A stretch of DNA of 64,000 nt from Chimonanthus salicifolius (GCA_013350335.1 CM023534.1:11995542-12059541); one strand, 5' to 3'; positions 23,335-37,146 are shown, counted from the stretch's first letter. Numbers and translations: made by a program. The notes: generated by a model not told the origin, from the sequence alone.

Positions 23335-24297
23335 GTAATTATTAAGACACAGTCATTTTCATTATGCAGAAACAGGTTTTCACTGAAAATTACCATTTTA
23401 ATGATACAGTAATACATAGTATTTTTTGAATAATAAAATCTCTTTTAAAATTTTAAAGTTATTTTTAAGCACTTTGTAGTTTCAAAATTTCTCAAATTAA
23501 ATATTCAGACTAATTACGATAACCTGATAAAAATACTTTAAAACTTTAAGGTCTTTTGACACTCTTGAATGCTTAAAACATACTGTTTTACAAATAAGAG
23601 TATCCTTCTGCTGTGCTGAAAATATACTTTTGGAAGTCCCAACGACAAACCGTAAAAACCGTTGAACTCCAAGTTTAAAACTGAATAAATATGTGAAATT
23701 TGAAAACTTAAATCTTTCAAATGATTGTTTACAAAAAATAAGTGACCTTTTTCCATCCCAAATCTTGTCCATTCTTTAAAAAAAAAAAAAATCTTATTAA
23801 ACAATCATTTGAAAGATCTAAATTTTCAAATTTCACATATTTATTCACTAACGGTTTTTACGATTTATCGTTTGAACTTCCGAAAGTGTATTTTCGGCAC
23901 AGTCGAAGGATACTTTTATTTGTAAAATAATGTGTTTTAAATATTTGGAGTGTTAAAAGACCTTAAAGTTTTAAAATATTTTTATCAGATTATCATAATT
24001 AATCCAGATATTCAATTTGAGTAATTTTGGAAATACACAGTACTTAAAAATAATTTTAAAATTTTAAAATAAATCTTATTTTTAAATAAGTACTGTAGCA
24101 TTACTGTACCTAGATCGTGGGGACTGATAGAATTTAGGCATTAATAATGTTTCCAATCATTTTATACTCCCAACTACCTAAAAATGTTTTTATCTTGCGT
24201 GGGAGCACGTTGACACAAAAGGGCAATACTGTAATTTTCTTCAAAAAACCAAAAATCCGTGTTTGTATAATGAAAATGCTCATGTCTAAATAATTAT
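23335..24297. repeat. Fold-back (inverted repeat) element
   Basis: The outer ends are inverted: TAATTATTAAGACACAGTCA on the left against a matching segment at 24260-24297. Inside, 23400-23760 is complementary to 23800-24110 (for example CTGATAAAAATACTTTAAAAC on one arm and its complement on the other). The loop is about 40 bp. Related modules recur at 46.4-47.4 kb. Confidence 0.7.
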
Positions 24298-24920
24298 TCA
24301 TATTTAAATTATTTAATCATGTGAAATAAGAAATATTTTAAATTTGTTGTAATTAGTTATTGATAATTAATCAAACGAGATATCCCAAATAATAAAAGAA
24401 GATAAAATTGAGTTACTTTTATATATAATTAATTTTTAGTCTTAGACAACTTAAATTTTAAACTCTTCTATTATATCGGTGATGATGAAGTTTATTGGCC
24501 TCATCAAATAAAATGTAATTTTAATTATATAAGTATTGAGTTTATTATTTTTTTATTCTATATAAAATAAAGGAAAAATGGTTGAAGAAACAATTGAAAA
24601 CATTTAACAAAATTATTTTCAATATTTGAAAAACTTTCAACACATTGTTTATTTTAATGTCGTTACCAAGTTTATTTGATGCCATTAAATTCAAAAATAC
24701 TATTCTTCAACAACAAAATATAGTTTTAATATAATCTTATATAATAACTTTAAAATATTGAGTATTTATGCCGTTTGTTATGAATTAAATTAACACAGGT
24801 AATTAAAGGATATAAAAGATTATACAAATAAAAATTGTTTGAAAAATTTATTACCTAATAATCATAGCTTATTTCAATTTTTTTATATTAAAGTTTACAT
24901 TTTTTTTTTCAATTAAAAAA
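24298..24920. other. AT-rich upstream flank of IMPDH
   Basis: Very AT-rich; no frame or repeat recognised. Confidence 0.4.
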
Positions 24921-24924
24921 TTAA

Positions 24925-24933
24925 TATATATAA
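24925..24933 (+). promoter_or_regulatory. Probable TATA box of IMPDH
   Basis: TATATATAA followed by GGC, about 215 bp before the start codon. The GC content rises sharply downstream, consistent with a leader of roughly 190 nt. Confidence 0.45.
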
Positions 24934-25149
24934 GGCTGTACTATTACCTAACGTGAGAGACGTAGACGAGTGTCTGGTTGTTTCTGAATTCTGATCTCAT
25001 ACATTTCCGACAGGCGGCACTCGACGGCTGAGACTAGACCTTCTCCGCTTTCCCGTCGCCCCGCATCTTGTCTAGACTCTAGACTATACAAAAAGGGGAA
25101 TATTGGGACTGAAAGAGAGCCGTGGCCGCTGCAACTTACGACGACTACG

Positions 25150-27789
25150 ATGTCCTCGGAAATGACCATTGAAGACGGCTTCTCCGCCTCTCGTCTCTTC
25201 AACCAAGGATTCTCTTACACTTATGATGATGTCATCTTACTCCCTCACTACATCGACTTTCCCACCGATGCTGTTGATCTCACCACTAAGCTCTCTCGCA
25301 ACATCGATCTCACCATCCCCTGCGTCGCCTCACCCATGGACACCGTCTCCGAGTCTTCCATGGCCGTCGCCATGGCCGCACTGGGTGGTATCGCTATTGT
25401 CCACTACAACAATCTACCCTCCGAGCAGGCCGCCCTCATTCGCTCTGCCAAGTCCCGCCGCATCCCCTTCATCTCCGACACCGTCTTCAAATCCCCCTCT
25501 GATACCATCGATTCCTCCTCTGCCTTCGATTCCTCTCCCTGCATCTTCGTCACCCAATCTGGGACCTCCAAGTCCAAGCTCCTCGGCGTCGTCTCTCGCT
25601 CTCATTGGGAGAGCCTCTCCGACCGTACTGTTCCGCTCTCTGATTACATAACACCCGTCCCACATAAAGTCACCTCCCGCTACTCGTTTGAGCAGGCTGC
25701 CACGATCATTGCCACCCAAAATCTCGATTACTTGCCGCTGATTTCAGAGCAGGACGAAGTAGTGGACTTGGTGACGGTGGCAGACGTGGAGAGGATCGGC
25801 GGGTTCCCGAAGCTTGGTCTGCCATCTCTCGGAACAGATGGGGACTTCATGGTTGGGGCCGCAGTGGGGACGAGGGAGCAAGATAAGGAGAGGCTGGAGC
25901 ATTTGGTGAAGGCTGGAGCCAATGTTGTGGTGCTCGACAGCTCGCAGGGGAACTCTATCTATCAGACTGAGATGATAAAGTATGTGAAGAGGACGTATCC
26001 TGAACTGGATGTGATAGGGGGGAACGTGGTCACCGCATACCAGGCAGAGAATCTGATTAAGGCCGGAGTAGATGGATTGAGGGTTGGGATGGGCTCTGGG
26101 TCCATTTGCACCACACAAGAGGTTTGCGCCGTCGGTAGGGGACAGGTAACGTGATTGCTTCTTTGCATCTAGTTCACCTGACTAATGCATATTTCTGGGT
26201 GTATTTTTCTTTTATTTTAAACTGCATAGTTACTGTTGTTTGACACAGTATGGTGGAATAATGGAAAAGATAGTGGAAATAAGTAAAACTCACAATGCTA
26301 ACCCAAGATGATGGGATAATGGTTTGGGGATTTTTTTTTTCTCTTATTGATTTCTCACATTTTCTTTGTTTTTTTTCTTTTAATGAGCACTTGCCAAGTT
26401 TGCTAGGGCTTGCTCTTGTTAGAATTGAAAGTGAAGTTATTAGGTTATATTAGCAATACTGGTTAGAGGTTTCTTTTGCTATAGGAATTTGTTGCTTGCA
26501 AGTTATATAATTCATGCTAACTTCTATCCTTCCATAAAAATTGTAGGCAACTGCAGTTTATAAAGTTGCATCAGTTGCTGAGCGAAGCGGTGTGCCTGTC
26601 ATTGCTGATGGTGGGATTGCAAATTCTGGGCATATTGTCAAGGCTTTGGTACTTGGGGCATCTACTGTGATGATGGGGAGTTTCTTAGCAGGCAGTAATG
26701 AGGCTCCTGGGGCTTACGAGTATCAGGTTTGTTTTACTTCTATAAGGTTCAATTTATTTCATACCAATAACATTTCTGCTTAAGTGCTTCCCTCAATAAA
26801 TATATGACCTTTTTAAGATGAAGAGAGTTAAATCAATATTATTAAAGATCTTGGGGGCTCTTTTTGTTGGATTTGCCATATATTTTTTATTGGAATGATG
26901 ATGATATGTTTTTTGAGTGGATCAACAACTCTATGAAGTTCGTGGGGTGTGGGCTGTTGAAAGCATAGGAGGATGGATGGCCTTGAAACCTTGAATCGAA
27001 GAATGAGTAGTCATGTTGAAAGGAACAAAGATACATAAGGATCAAATCATTATGTCTAGAATAACTTTATCAGTGTATTTGTTTAGATGTGTAGTTGGAT
27101 GTTGGTTGAATAGAGGGGTGCAAGTAGCAAATGGGTTTCAGAATTCCTTTGGATAAAACCAAGGAAAAGCTTGATGTTGTAGCATAAGAAATGAAGAAAC
27201 TCCATTTGCAGAGATGAAAAACTGGATTTCCTTGTACAAAGGTGAGATCTCCTTGATTTTGTACAATGGTATAGGAAATAGATGGAAGTATCAGGTTTTG
27301 GTGTTGCAAAGGCATTTAGCAATGTTTAACAATTTTTCGTTAATTTTGTTTTTGATTCTGTAATGGTGTTTTTGAGAGGGGTTGATTATCTTAGATGGTG
27401 TTTTCAGTATTTTCTTTTTGTAGGATTGACAGATTGATCGGAGATGCAAAGTGCCGGGTTTGAGTTGAGCCTGCACTTTGTCAAGCCTAAGCCCAACATT
27501 GCACAAGATAGCCTGATTTTGACTGTGGTCGGATATGACTGAGGTTGAGAGGGAAGAGCTCCAACAGTTTGATGGGAGGTTTTGTTAGAGGAGATGGGAA
27601 CCTTGGCTCACTAGTTGAGGAGGAGAGGTGATGGAACCTAACTACTTAACTCCAGTTTGCATGACTCCAACTCAGTTGCAAATCAAGCTATAGATTCATA
27701 CCCCAGCTTGAGTCCAATCAAGTTGAAGATTAATGCTCTCTCTCTTTCTATCTTGATCTTGAATGGAGGAGGAAGGAATTTGAAAAGGA

Positions 27790-27825
<36 letters not shown>

Positions 27826-30800
27826 GGGGGGGGGGAGGGATGGGATGGATGTCGATATCAGCTTTTAGTCAAGTGACCAAATTCACATCTCTTTGGATGG
27901 ATGAGATTTTGTGTGAGTGTGAGTGGCTGTGTGCAAACATGTTGATAGTTGGCCCTCCCAACATAAAATATCAATCTTTACTGTTATCTTCTTCTCATTT
28001 GTAGCTCGTCATAAAAGAGAAGTTCTTTGTCTTTCGTTTCATACTATCTTCTACTTGATAACTAATTTTAAGGGTTTGACTTCAATATCCTTTTCAAAAA
28101 ATGCACCATAAGTAAACCATCTTAATTGATGTCACCCCCCTACACGATCTCCTTATGGAGTGTAGTCTACATTAGATGGGAAATATCATTTAGCAACCTT
28201 CTTAGAGCTTGGAGAGGTGAGCTTTAACCCTTTTTATTTTATTTTTATTTTTTTGAAAGGTAACTTCATTAAATCAAAAGGGAATACAACGAGAAGAAAT
28301 CAGGCCAAGAGAAGCCCGACAAACAAAAAACATATTCCCTCCTCAATTTTTTTTAAGTAATATATTCTCATTGAGCCCCATTTTACGTTAAACCCTAGAG
28401 TCCAAATTGATCTAGGACTTAATTGGATCAATAAACCTTGTATTTCCTTCAAATGCTTTGAATTTAGGGATGAAAATGTATGACACAGATTTGGGATAAG
28501 GTTGATTAGGCTTTTAGGTACAGTGGACTCATTTAGACATAGCACAAGCTTGGTAATAAGGAATACTAAAATTTTAATCCCCCCTCCCTTTCCTTTGTTT
28601 CTTTCCTTCTCTCTACCCCTCTCAATAATAAATTTTTGGTATGCCATCTTGCTTAGGCAAGTAAATTTTCCATGTTGGTATGTTTCAAGCCTCTTCTTTG
28701 AATAGTAGAACCATATCTTCAATGACCCAGTTTGGGAAGAATTCCACTGTTTCTAGCACTAGCAGCCGTTATGATGCTTTCAGGATTTTTGTCTCCCTTG
28801 ATACCTTAACTACTGCAAACAAGTGATTGAGGACTGACAATAGCTAGTTGCATAGTCTGTAAATGCATAACATGCAACCACGGATGTCATGTTACCTTTT
28901 CCATAAAACGATGGGCTCAAAGTTGTGGGTCTTTATGTGCTATATATGTCCACGATGGCTGGAGAATTGTTGTGTGGGCGGTTTGATTCCTATTTCGAAT
29001 CCATTATTCTCATTTTAAACCATTCAACTCTATGCTTGACATAGAACAACTTGAAAAATTGGAAACCCAAGATCTAAATGATAGATGGGTTGCTTTATAA
29101 GAATGCAAAATATGTATGGTGAATCCTAAAATGACATGCAACCTATATCCATGATTCAAATAAGATGTTAGGGAGATAAATTAATATTAATCAAAGAATA
29201 TAACAAAAAGTATGCAAATTCACATACACAATTAATCAAAGAGATTCAAAGAGGTGAATGACACATACACATAAAGCTCTCAAGGTTGTATTGTTGTCTA
29301 TCAATGCAAAATCCCTCAAAAGACTAATTAAATTATATCAAACCTTGTCCTAGGTCTTCTAGATTTAAAATTAGTCACCCAAGGGATGAAATAGGGCTAT
29401 GGGATCACCTAGGATTTGCCAAAGGAATTAGAGTTTGTTTTTTATTTTTTTTAAAAAGCAAAATAAGGTCTCAAATAGGTTCATGCAGTAAAGTTAGGGT
29501 TATATTTATAGGTCTAAGATAGAGATCTAGAGGTTAAGGTGTAAAATAGGGCAAAACAAGGCCAAAGGGGCATGTCGTGTGGTCGTATTGACATATAAGG
29601 ACATCTGTACGGTTGTACGGGCATGTACGAGGCATCCGTATGGAGTGGTGGGTCCTGGTGGAGTTTTGATCTCACACCAAGGTAGAAGGCAGAAGGAGTC
29701 ACACCAAATCTGCAAATGAGAGAAACTTGAATCTCTTCTTTCATTCATTCATCATTATTCTAAAAAGTGTCTCTTACAAGTATTTATAAAAGAAAGATTC
29801 TTAGAAACCCTAGATTCATGTGACTTAAAGCACACATGTAGACGATCTAAAACCATAAAATAAATACAAGTCTATAACAATCTTGGAACCATACTAAAAC
29901 AATATAACACTAATAAAAGATAGCCAAAACAAATGCTCGGATGACATTGGATTAAACTTGGACTATCCATAGTTGGATTGGTGCCAAAAATCATCATCCA
30001 ACCTTGTCAAGGCAAAATCTTAATTTTGATGCATCCTTCTTCGTTGGTGTCCCATGATGTCCTCATCATTGCTGTTTTAGGAAATACCTTTGATGTGTGA
30101 TCTCTTAGAGAGAGATACCTTTGGTATGTGGGCCAACACCTACTTTTAATAAAATTTCCCAGGTTCTAAGATGACCAATGAGGATTATTTCCTAGGTTCT
30201 GAGATGACCAATCAGAGGATCTCAAAACCACAGGTATGCATCGTAAATGGTAACATTATTCCATGATTTGCTGGATAAAATATCTTCTTCAATCGAATGA
30301 CCGGGTTTTGAGATAACCAGATCTTATGATCTCTACACCGTGGGTGTATCCAACTGGGCAACATTGTTTCATGATTTACTGGATAACCTATAAAAAGGGC
30401 TGCTGATAGTAATTTCCAGGCTGTGGTTAAACTTATGAACAGTGTATGTTAGCATCATTTGCAAGCCATGAGAGATGTCTTGATAAATTCTGTTGGAGAA
30501 ATTATTTGGAGAGAAGTTACCAAAGATATGGGAAGTAAATAGGGGTGGAATCCAATTTTTGTCAACGACATAGGGAGGACTCAAATTTGGAAAGATACTT
30601 AGAATTGAGGGTGGAAGGCCATGTGAGTTGTGTGGAAGAAAAAAGGACACGACATAGATGGACATGGATCTAGAATATGCTTTTAGGAAGAGGATGTTTG
30701 GGTAGGTGAGCAACCCCTCTCACCTTTGTCAAATTATTTTCCATCTCAAAAGGCGGAGGATCTTTGTCCAACTTTTATCCTTTCCCTTTTGAAGTCAATT

Positions 30801-33763
30801 TAAAAGAGAACACCATCTAGACTTGGCATTGGGTCGGGTCGGTCGGGTTTGGTTCGGGCCTACTTTGGATTTTGTTAAACGGTTTAAGTCAGTTTGGGTC
30901 AGTTCAAGCTTGTGTTTGGTTTATCCATTTACCCGACTAAGGAGACTTTTCTAGCAAGACATATATTAAGACTACCCTTTAAATGGCTGCATATGGTTGG
31001 ATGTTTCACAGTGGTAATAATTGGGTCAGTCAAGTCTAGCCATTTACATTCGAGTTTGGGTTTGGTCTTCCCATTAATGGGTTTAAGTCGGGTCGGGTCA
31101 TTTATTAAAATAGGTCAGTTTGGTTGCGTCAGATTTTGCCAGGTCTAGCATCACCCTCCAAGGTTATAGGTTTTTGCTGGATGGCCTGTCTCAATAAAAC
31201 CTTTGGACAACTTGAAATCCAAGAACTCTTCCCCATTCCCAACATTTTGGCTTTTGTGCTGTGCAATGAGGAAATAGTGGCTACTTGTCCACCTATTTGT
31301 TTTCCCATTTGGCATTTTTTCCTAGCCACTCTCTCTTTCTTTGGTCCTACCTGCTTCTTTCAAGTCTCTCATTGATGGATGGGGTTCAAGGCCATTCCCA
31401 AAAAGGTTCAAATCCATGAAAATGCTACTTGTGGCAATTGAATGGACTGCTTTGCGGGAATGGCATGAGTGAGTTCTCACCAACACAGCTTCTGCTTGAG
31501 TTTTAGCACTTGAAGGTACAAACCTGTTAACCAGTTGGCTCTATTGTTGAAAGAGTTTGCTAGCCATATGGAGTTTCAATTCAAGGAAGACTGGTTGCCA
31601 CTTCTGTGATGTTTTTATTTGCGTTAGCTCTTGTATGTAGTCCGTCGGGGACTTGTCTTTCTGCCCAAACCCTCTTTGGGCCGAGTACCTATTTATATGT
31701 ACATCCTATTTATCTGTTGTTCATTACTTGAATAAGGTTTCTTTATGCCTGACATTGCTTTGTCACTCCAACACTATCTGAGAAAGCAAATTTGGTATAG
31801 AGGGAATGCATTCAAATGAGGCTTAAGATGAGGCCTTATTCACACTATGCATAGTCCGTTATAAGAATGTCATTGGTTCATATTCCATGAAAGCCGCATG
31901 ATATTGGACAAGAGTTCTATACAGAGTCTGTTACAGTGCAGTATTATTTGATATGATGATTGTGGGGAATTGCAAGTTTGCATTATTTATGTTGTTGATT
32001 TTTAATCTTTTCTAGTACTCTTATAAAGATGATGACATCTTCTTTAAACACTATAAATTAGTATCAGCTTCTTTAAATGCTATAAATTAGTCTCAAAGCA
32101 TATCTGTTTTCCATTTCACTGATAGCTTTATAGTCTGTATTGCCTATAATGTATTCCTTGTTCTAACATGTTCCATTTTCAGGGTTCTCACCGAGTAAAG
32201 AAATATAGAGGCATGGGTTCCCTTGAAGCCATGACAAAAGGAAGTGATGCTCGATATCTGGGTGATAAAGCCAAGCTAAAGGTTGCACAGGGAGTTGTAG
32301 GAGCTGTTGCTGACAAAGGTTCTGTTTTAAAATTTATTCCCTACACAATGCAAGCGGTCAAACAAGGATTACAAGATCTTGGTGCATCATCTTTGCAGTC
32401 TGCTCATGATCTTTTAAGATCAAGGATACTGAGGTTAGAGGTAAGATTTTATGTTTGCTTCTTTATTCCACTGTATGTATTTTTCTGAATGAAACTGAAT
32501 TTTACTTTTATAAAGAAAGTGTTACTCTTGAGCCCTTGTGACTGTTTTAACTAATGCCTTTTGTGCAGTATACTTAAAACAGATTTAAGTATACTTGGTT
32601 GTGATTGGACAAGTTCCATAGGATACTTGTAGATTCAATTCTGTTTTCTTCAGATACATTAGTTGATTTTCTTTACTTCTCAGATGAATTACTTCTTAAT
32701 GTATATAAAATTGTTGGGGAAAAAAATTGTAGGCAAGAGAGTCCCCAAGGGCTGTGTTTAGATCCATTAGTTAATATTTTTACTAGACCCTTCTTCATGC
32801 ATTTAAAATTCCGAGGAACTTTGAAAATTTTGTAGAACTACAAGCACCAAGGACGACACATCTTCACATGTAGAATGAAATGTGTCTGGAGTGGAGGTTT
32901 TTTCATTGAATTTAAAGAGTACATGATTGTGAATAGGAGATGGGATAGTCCCTTAAAAGACTTGAACTGATTGGGGTCGGGGAGGATATGATAGACTTCG
33001 ACTGAGTGGAAACATAGAACTCAAGACTCCAACATTAGATATCATGTTTTAGCCTTAATTTTTTGAATCGAATAACAGTACTAACCAAACTTTTCAAAGA
33101 AAAAAAAAAACAGAACTAACCAGAAGGAAGCATGGAAGAATAGTTCACGAATTTGTCTTTCATAGAAAGGTCACTTCTTTGATACTCCTTTAAATGCCAA
33201 GTATTTTGACACAGCTCACTCTGACATGTCAAAACCTGAATGAGTCATTGATTCATCTGAGAGTTACCTGCTATGCCTAAAAATGTATTGACTTGGGTGA
33301 GTTATGAGTTGGCTCACTGAGTTTTCCAATATTGAACAAGAGTTTGTGGCCGAGTTGGCAAATGATTGCCGTTGCAATTTCCAACTTTGATGAATAAGAA
33401 TGTAGTAGAGGTGGCTTCTGGTCACTATTGCAATCATAAAGGCTGTAGATTTAAGTCATGTTATCTTTTCAAAAATAAATAAATAAATAAACAAATAATC
33501 TTTTGATAGCATCTGATTGAGACTACTTTTCTACGTTTCAGATGACTGAATTAGGATTCTTTGTTGGAAGAACCGTTTACCATTGATTTTCTATTTGCTG
33601 TTTCTCCGCGCGTGTAACCTTTAGCTATCCACATTATATGCAACTACGTCGGGATAATGTCGGTCCTCTTTTCTTTCTTTTTTGTTTACAGGTACGGACT
33701 GGAGCTGCACAAGTAGAAGGTGGAGTGCATAACTTGGTTTCCTATGAAAAGAAATCTTTCTAA
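25150..33763 (+). CDS. IMPDH: Inosine-5'-monophosphate dehydrogenase, four exons
   Basis: Exons 25150-26145, 26547-26726, 32183-32440 and 33692-33763 join in frame with GT-AG borders to 501 residues; plant IMPDHs are about 503. The enzyme oxidises IMP to XMP with NAD, the committed step of guanine nucleotide synthesis, in the cytosol. Seen: N-terminal barrel start [12 protein letters not shown] and [16 protein letters not shown]; a CBS (Bateman) insertion at about residues 115-230 ([20 protein letters not shown]); [11 protein letters not shown]; the catalytic loop [13 protein letters not shown] with nucleophile Cys320; IADGGI; the phosphate and flap region [18 protein letters not shown]; and the C-terminal [21 protein letters not shown] region. 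Exon 1 is strongly C-rich in third positions, the later exons are not. Intron 2 is 5.5 kb and holds transposon remnants. Confidence 0.95.
27791..27835 (+). repeat. GA microsatellite joined to a run of 21 G
   Basis: (GA)12 at 27791-27814 is followed directly by 21 consecutive G (27815-27835). The whole stretch is purine-only on the plus strand. Length may be a sequencing artefact. Confidence 0.85.
30818..31147. mobile_element. GGGTCGGGT-family MITE in IMPDH intron 2
   Basis: Ends TAGACTTGGCA and (inverted) TAGACCTGGCA; the body is rich in GGGTCGGGTCGG and GGGTTTAAGTCGGGTCGGGTC. No matching 8-bp flanks were seen. Confidence 0.55.
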
Positions 33764-35279
33764 GGATGCATTGTTCGCTTCCTAGTCTGTGGTTTCTATC
33801 GGGTTCAATGGCTTATTCACACTGAGCAGAGCTGTTGATGATTCTGAAAACTTGATGGTTAATTTAATGTTGATCGACATTCCTTTACTCTTAATTTTAT
33901 TAGATAATTTTTGGAGGCAGTCAAGGTTGTTTACTTGGTGTGTACTAAAAACCACCCGCTCATTGTGATGTTAACTTTGATTCTCACTACAATAAGGGGA
34001 AGAACTTTGCTGGATTGGACCCATCAAGGGGTCAGTCAGACTTGATTGCAATGCTGAAATCACTTGAAAGGTGGGCTTTAATTTTTGGTTTATAGTTATT
34101 TTGATGTTGATGTTCTGATTGTGAGGGATTTGTCGTGGATATATTTTGCATTTGACAGATTCCTAATTCAAAGGCAATTCAACAGTGCTTGGTTAATGAA
34201 ATGGTTTTTACACCTACAAGACTGACCGAGTCACTCAACTTAGATCATCATTGAATGCCCAAGATTGCACTCAACGTGCCTAATTCTGTTGGGATTAGGG
34301 CACGGGCTGAGTTTGGGCTGCACTATGCTCTATAGCAGCGCTTTTTCTATTTGTTTTATATATTTGCACCTTTCTTGTCTCTTTATCTATTAATATATGA
34401 TGTATTTCAAAAAAAAAGAACCATTCATTTTATACTATGAAAGATTGAACTATGAAAGATTGAATTATTTAGATTAAAAGTGGATAGGATAAGCTGTAAG
34501 TAGACTAAATTTGAGGTAAAACTCCATTTTTATCTACTTGATCTTATCGGTTAAAATCATCTGTTAAATTCAATTGGTTAGAAATTGAATTTTGAGCACA
34601 AATGTGTAGTTACAAGGCTTATAAAAAACCTGGCTGTTTAAGAATTTAGCGTCAGCATGACCTCAGAAGTTGGTTTTAGTTGAGTTCCATCGGTTGGTAA
34701 AATGAGGGTTGTGCATTATCCTTTCCATGTTGGTTTTAGACTTTCATTACCTACGGCCATTTTTTTTTTTTTACCTTTGAAAGTCACTGCAATAAATTTA
34801 AAAAGTGAAAATGTGAAAAAATAAATATCAATTTATTATGTAAAATAAAGAATAAAATGAATACGGTGTCCTATGTTAGTGAAAGTACAGGTGCTCAACT
34901 CAATTCAAGGAAAAAAAAATTCACCATAATTTTATCGGCTCTATGTCAAGTGTACAAAGTAATAATATCTAAATCAATAAACATGTTATCATTTCATAAA
35001 AGAAAAAAAGGGATATTATATGTAGTATCTTTATTGATGATGTGGTAAATCTTAATTGATTGATTTTTTAAAAGGCAAAAAAAATTGACTTTTTTACCTT
35101 AACATTGTTCCCTAACTATGCTGTGTGAATTGTATCAGTATTCAGTTTAAACTTATTTCAAGTTGATTTTACCGTTGGATTAAAGTTCCATCTAAAATTT
35201 TTTGACTATTGATCTTTGGGCTCTCTGATTTCTTATGAGAAGTATCTCTTAATATACCTTTCAAACCCACACATTTCCT
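33764..35279. other. IMPDH 3' flank
   Basis: Includes the IMPDH 3' UTR in its first few hundred bases. A block near 34320-34420 ending in an A run resembles a LINE tail. Otherwise nothing recognised. Confidence 0.4.
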
Positions 35280-36330
35280 TGTGTTAGACTCACCCTAGTG
35301 GATCCCACAGAGCTCAGGGGCGTTGTCCCTTCCCTAAAATTGAACCCATACCATATTGGACACCAAATCAATCAACGATTGAGATCAAAGAAACTGCAGC
35401 CCTTAAACTTTAAAGCCTAATGTGATGGACTAAGTGAACCGTTCCTCGATTGAAGTCTGTCGGCACTCACTCAAATCGTCCGTCGTCAAGTGAGTAAGCC
35501 TTCAATCAACTTGGTCACACTTTGGGCCAAAGTGATAGTGATCACACTAAATCACACAAAAACTTGAACACATGGTTGAGAGAGAGATGAAACAACCAGA
35601 CTTGAATAAACACAAACTCAACTTATATTACTGAACAAAGAGAAGTATAATGCTTGAACACTATGCAATTGCTCACACTCTCCTAGCTAGAACACTTTGC
35701 TAGCTTCACAAGACCTAGGGGAGTTCAACTCTTTCCCAAGTTCACCTCTTTAGCTTGATTCCTCTCTCAAGCCGGGAGATTGTCTTGTGGAAGTTGTGTT
35801 GCAAATGAGCTCCTCATCTCCTTTTATAGGTGAAGTTTGGAGCATGAGTGGCTAGGATTATGTCAAGTGACACATCCTACACCACATGAACTTTTTAGAC
35901 CTTATTCTAGAACAATCTAAAAATCTCTACAACTCCTACACATTTCTAAACACTCTAAAACACTCCACACAAGTCTACACCACTTAGAACCTTCCAAACA
36001 ACACTACAAGACTCTACACAATTCCGTAACATTATACACAACTCTAAAGGACTCTTGCACCTTAGAGAGTCTTCTGCAACCATCCAGAACCTTTCATGAT
36101 ATTTTGAACTTTTCTTGTGTATTCTAGGCCATTCTCAAGCATTATGAAATTCTCTAAGTGCCTGAACCTCAATTTCTTGAGTTCGGCTATACCTCGTGCA
36201 CAATTTTGACACCAAATCCACCCTTCATAGTCGATTGTAGTGTCATGGCATCTTGACGTGCAAAATATGTGCAATCAGAATGAGTCCGGTCAAGAACTGT
36301 GTTCCTCACTATATTAAGTCAAGTTCAAGG
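35280..36330 (-). mobile_element. LTR-retrotransposon remnant (solo LTR-like), minus strand
   Basis: Minus strand: a TATAAAAG box (35822-35829) is followed by a leader-like segment and a long U5-like part ending near 35280. Upstream lies a TCTAGA/GTGTAG-rich U3-like section. This is the usual look of plant LTRs, but the exact termini and target duplication could not be settled. Confidence 0.45.
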
Positions 36331-36890
36331 TGACATTCTTTATTTTTTGCTTTCACTTTGAAAATTGTATAGTTAATAACAAATTTTTATCAAGATTTCC
36401 TATAAAAACCTAAGATTAAGATTGTCATGTAAATAAATTTTAGACCCCACATAGTTGATGTGAGTATATATATAAAGTAGATTGTGTTTGAAGTTTTACT
36501 CATCTGATCATTTTAATCTTTTATTTCAAATTTAGTGATTTAAACTCATCAAAATTTAAAAAGTCAAGATTATATGGTTTAAATTATTAATTAATAGTGA
36601 AACTTTACATATTCCATATTCTTATAATATCCCCATAATCCATTTGACAAGAAGTCCTGTTAGAAAGCCTCACTAACTTAAGCAACTTTTTTTTTTCTAT
36701 ATTAATGGTATAGTAGCACATCATGTTTTTTCTTAAATATTTGACATTGTAAATATAAAGAAATAGTGAAGTATGAAAGAACACGCCAGCATGTGATTAC
36801 GTTTGTCAAAGGGCAGGCGGGTTGGACCGGCTTTTGGATTTGTTTACTCTGAGTTCAAATTTCAAATAAAAGGCTTGAGCTTGAGCTTGA

Positions 36891-37146
36891 CCGGGGTAAA
36901 AATTTAGGCCAATTTTTTATACCGGCTGAGATTTTTTCTCTCTTTAATTTTTTTTGAAAATCTCAGTGGCTTTTGTTTTTAGAAAAAAATCATTTAAAAA
37001 AATAAAAAGGCTGTTTTAAAAAAAATAATTAAAAATATAAATATCGGTCGAGATATCGACCGGGCCCACAACCATATATATATATATTTTTTTTTTAAAA
37101 AGGCCGATATTCAACTGAGTTCTCGTCCGAATTTTTTTTTTATCTG
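36891..37146. mobile_element. ATCGGCCGAT-family MITE, copy 4
   Basis: Begins CCGGGGTAAAAATTTAGGCC and ends TTTTATCTG. Flanks GAGCTTGA (36883-36890) and GAGCTTGG (37147-37154) match at 7 of 8. The interior holds ATATCGGTCGAGATATCGACC and T/A runs. Confidence 0.65.

Larger units (their letters stand above)
26727..32182. other. IMPDH intron 2, transposon-rich
   Basis: A 5,456-bp intron. It holds the G21 tract at 27815-27835, a possible minus-strand LTR remnant at about 29640-30100 (TATAAATA, terminal-like leader), the MITE at 30818-31147 and, near 31610-31750, a T-rich block resembling a LINE 3' end. No embedded gene was recognised. Confidence 0.55.

Noticed and set aside
25169..26168. Other-frame ORFs over IMPDH exon 1, up to 160 residues
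   Set aside because: Shadows caused by C-rich third codon positions; low-complexity Ser/Pro products.
27657..28004. Plus-strand 115-residue ORF in IMPDH intron 2
   Set aside because: It runs through the GA/G21 tract (Arg-Glu and Gly runs) and has no homology I recognise.
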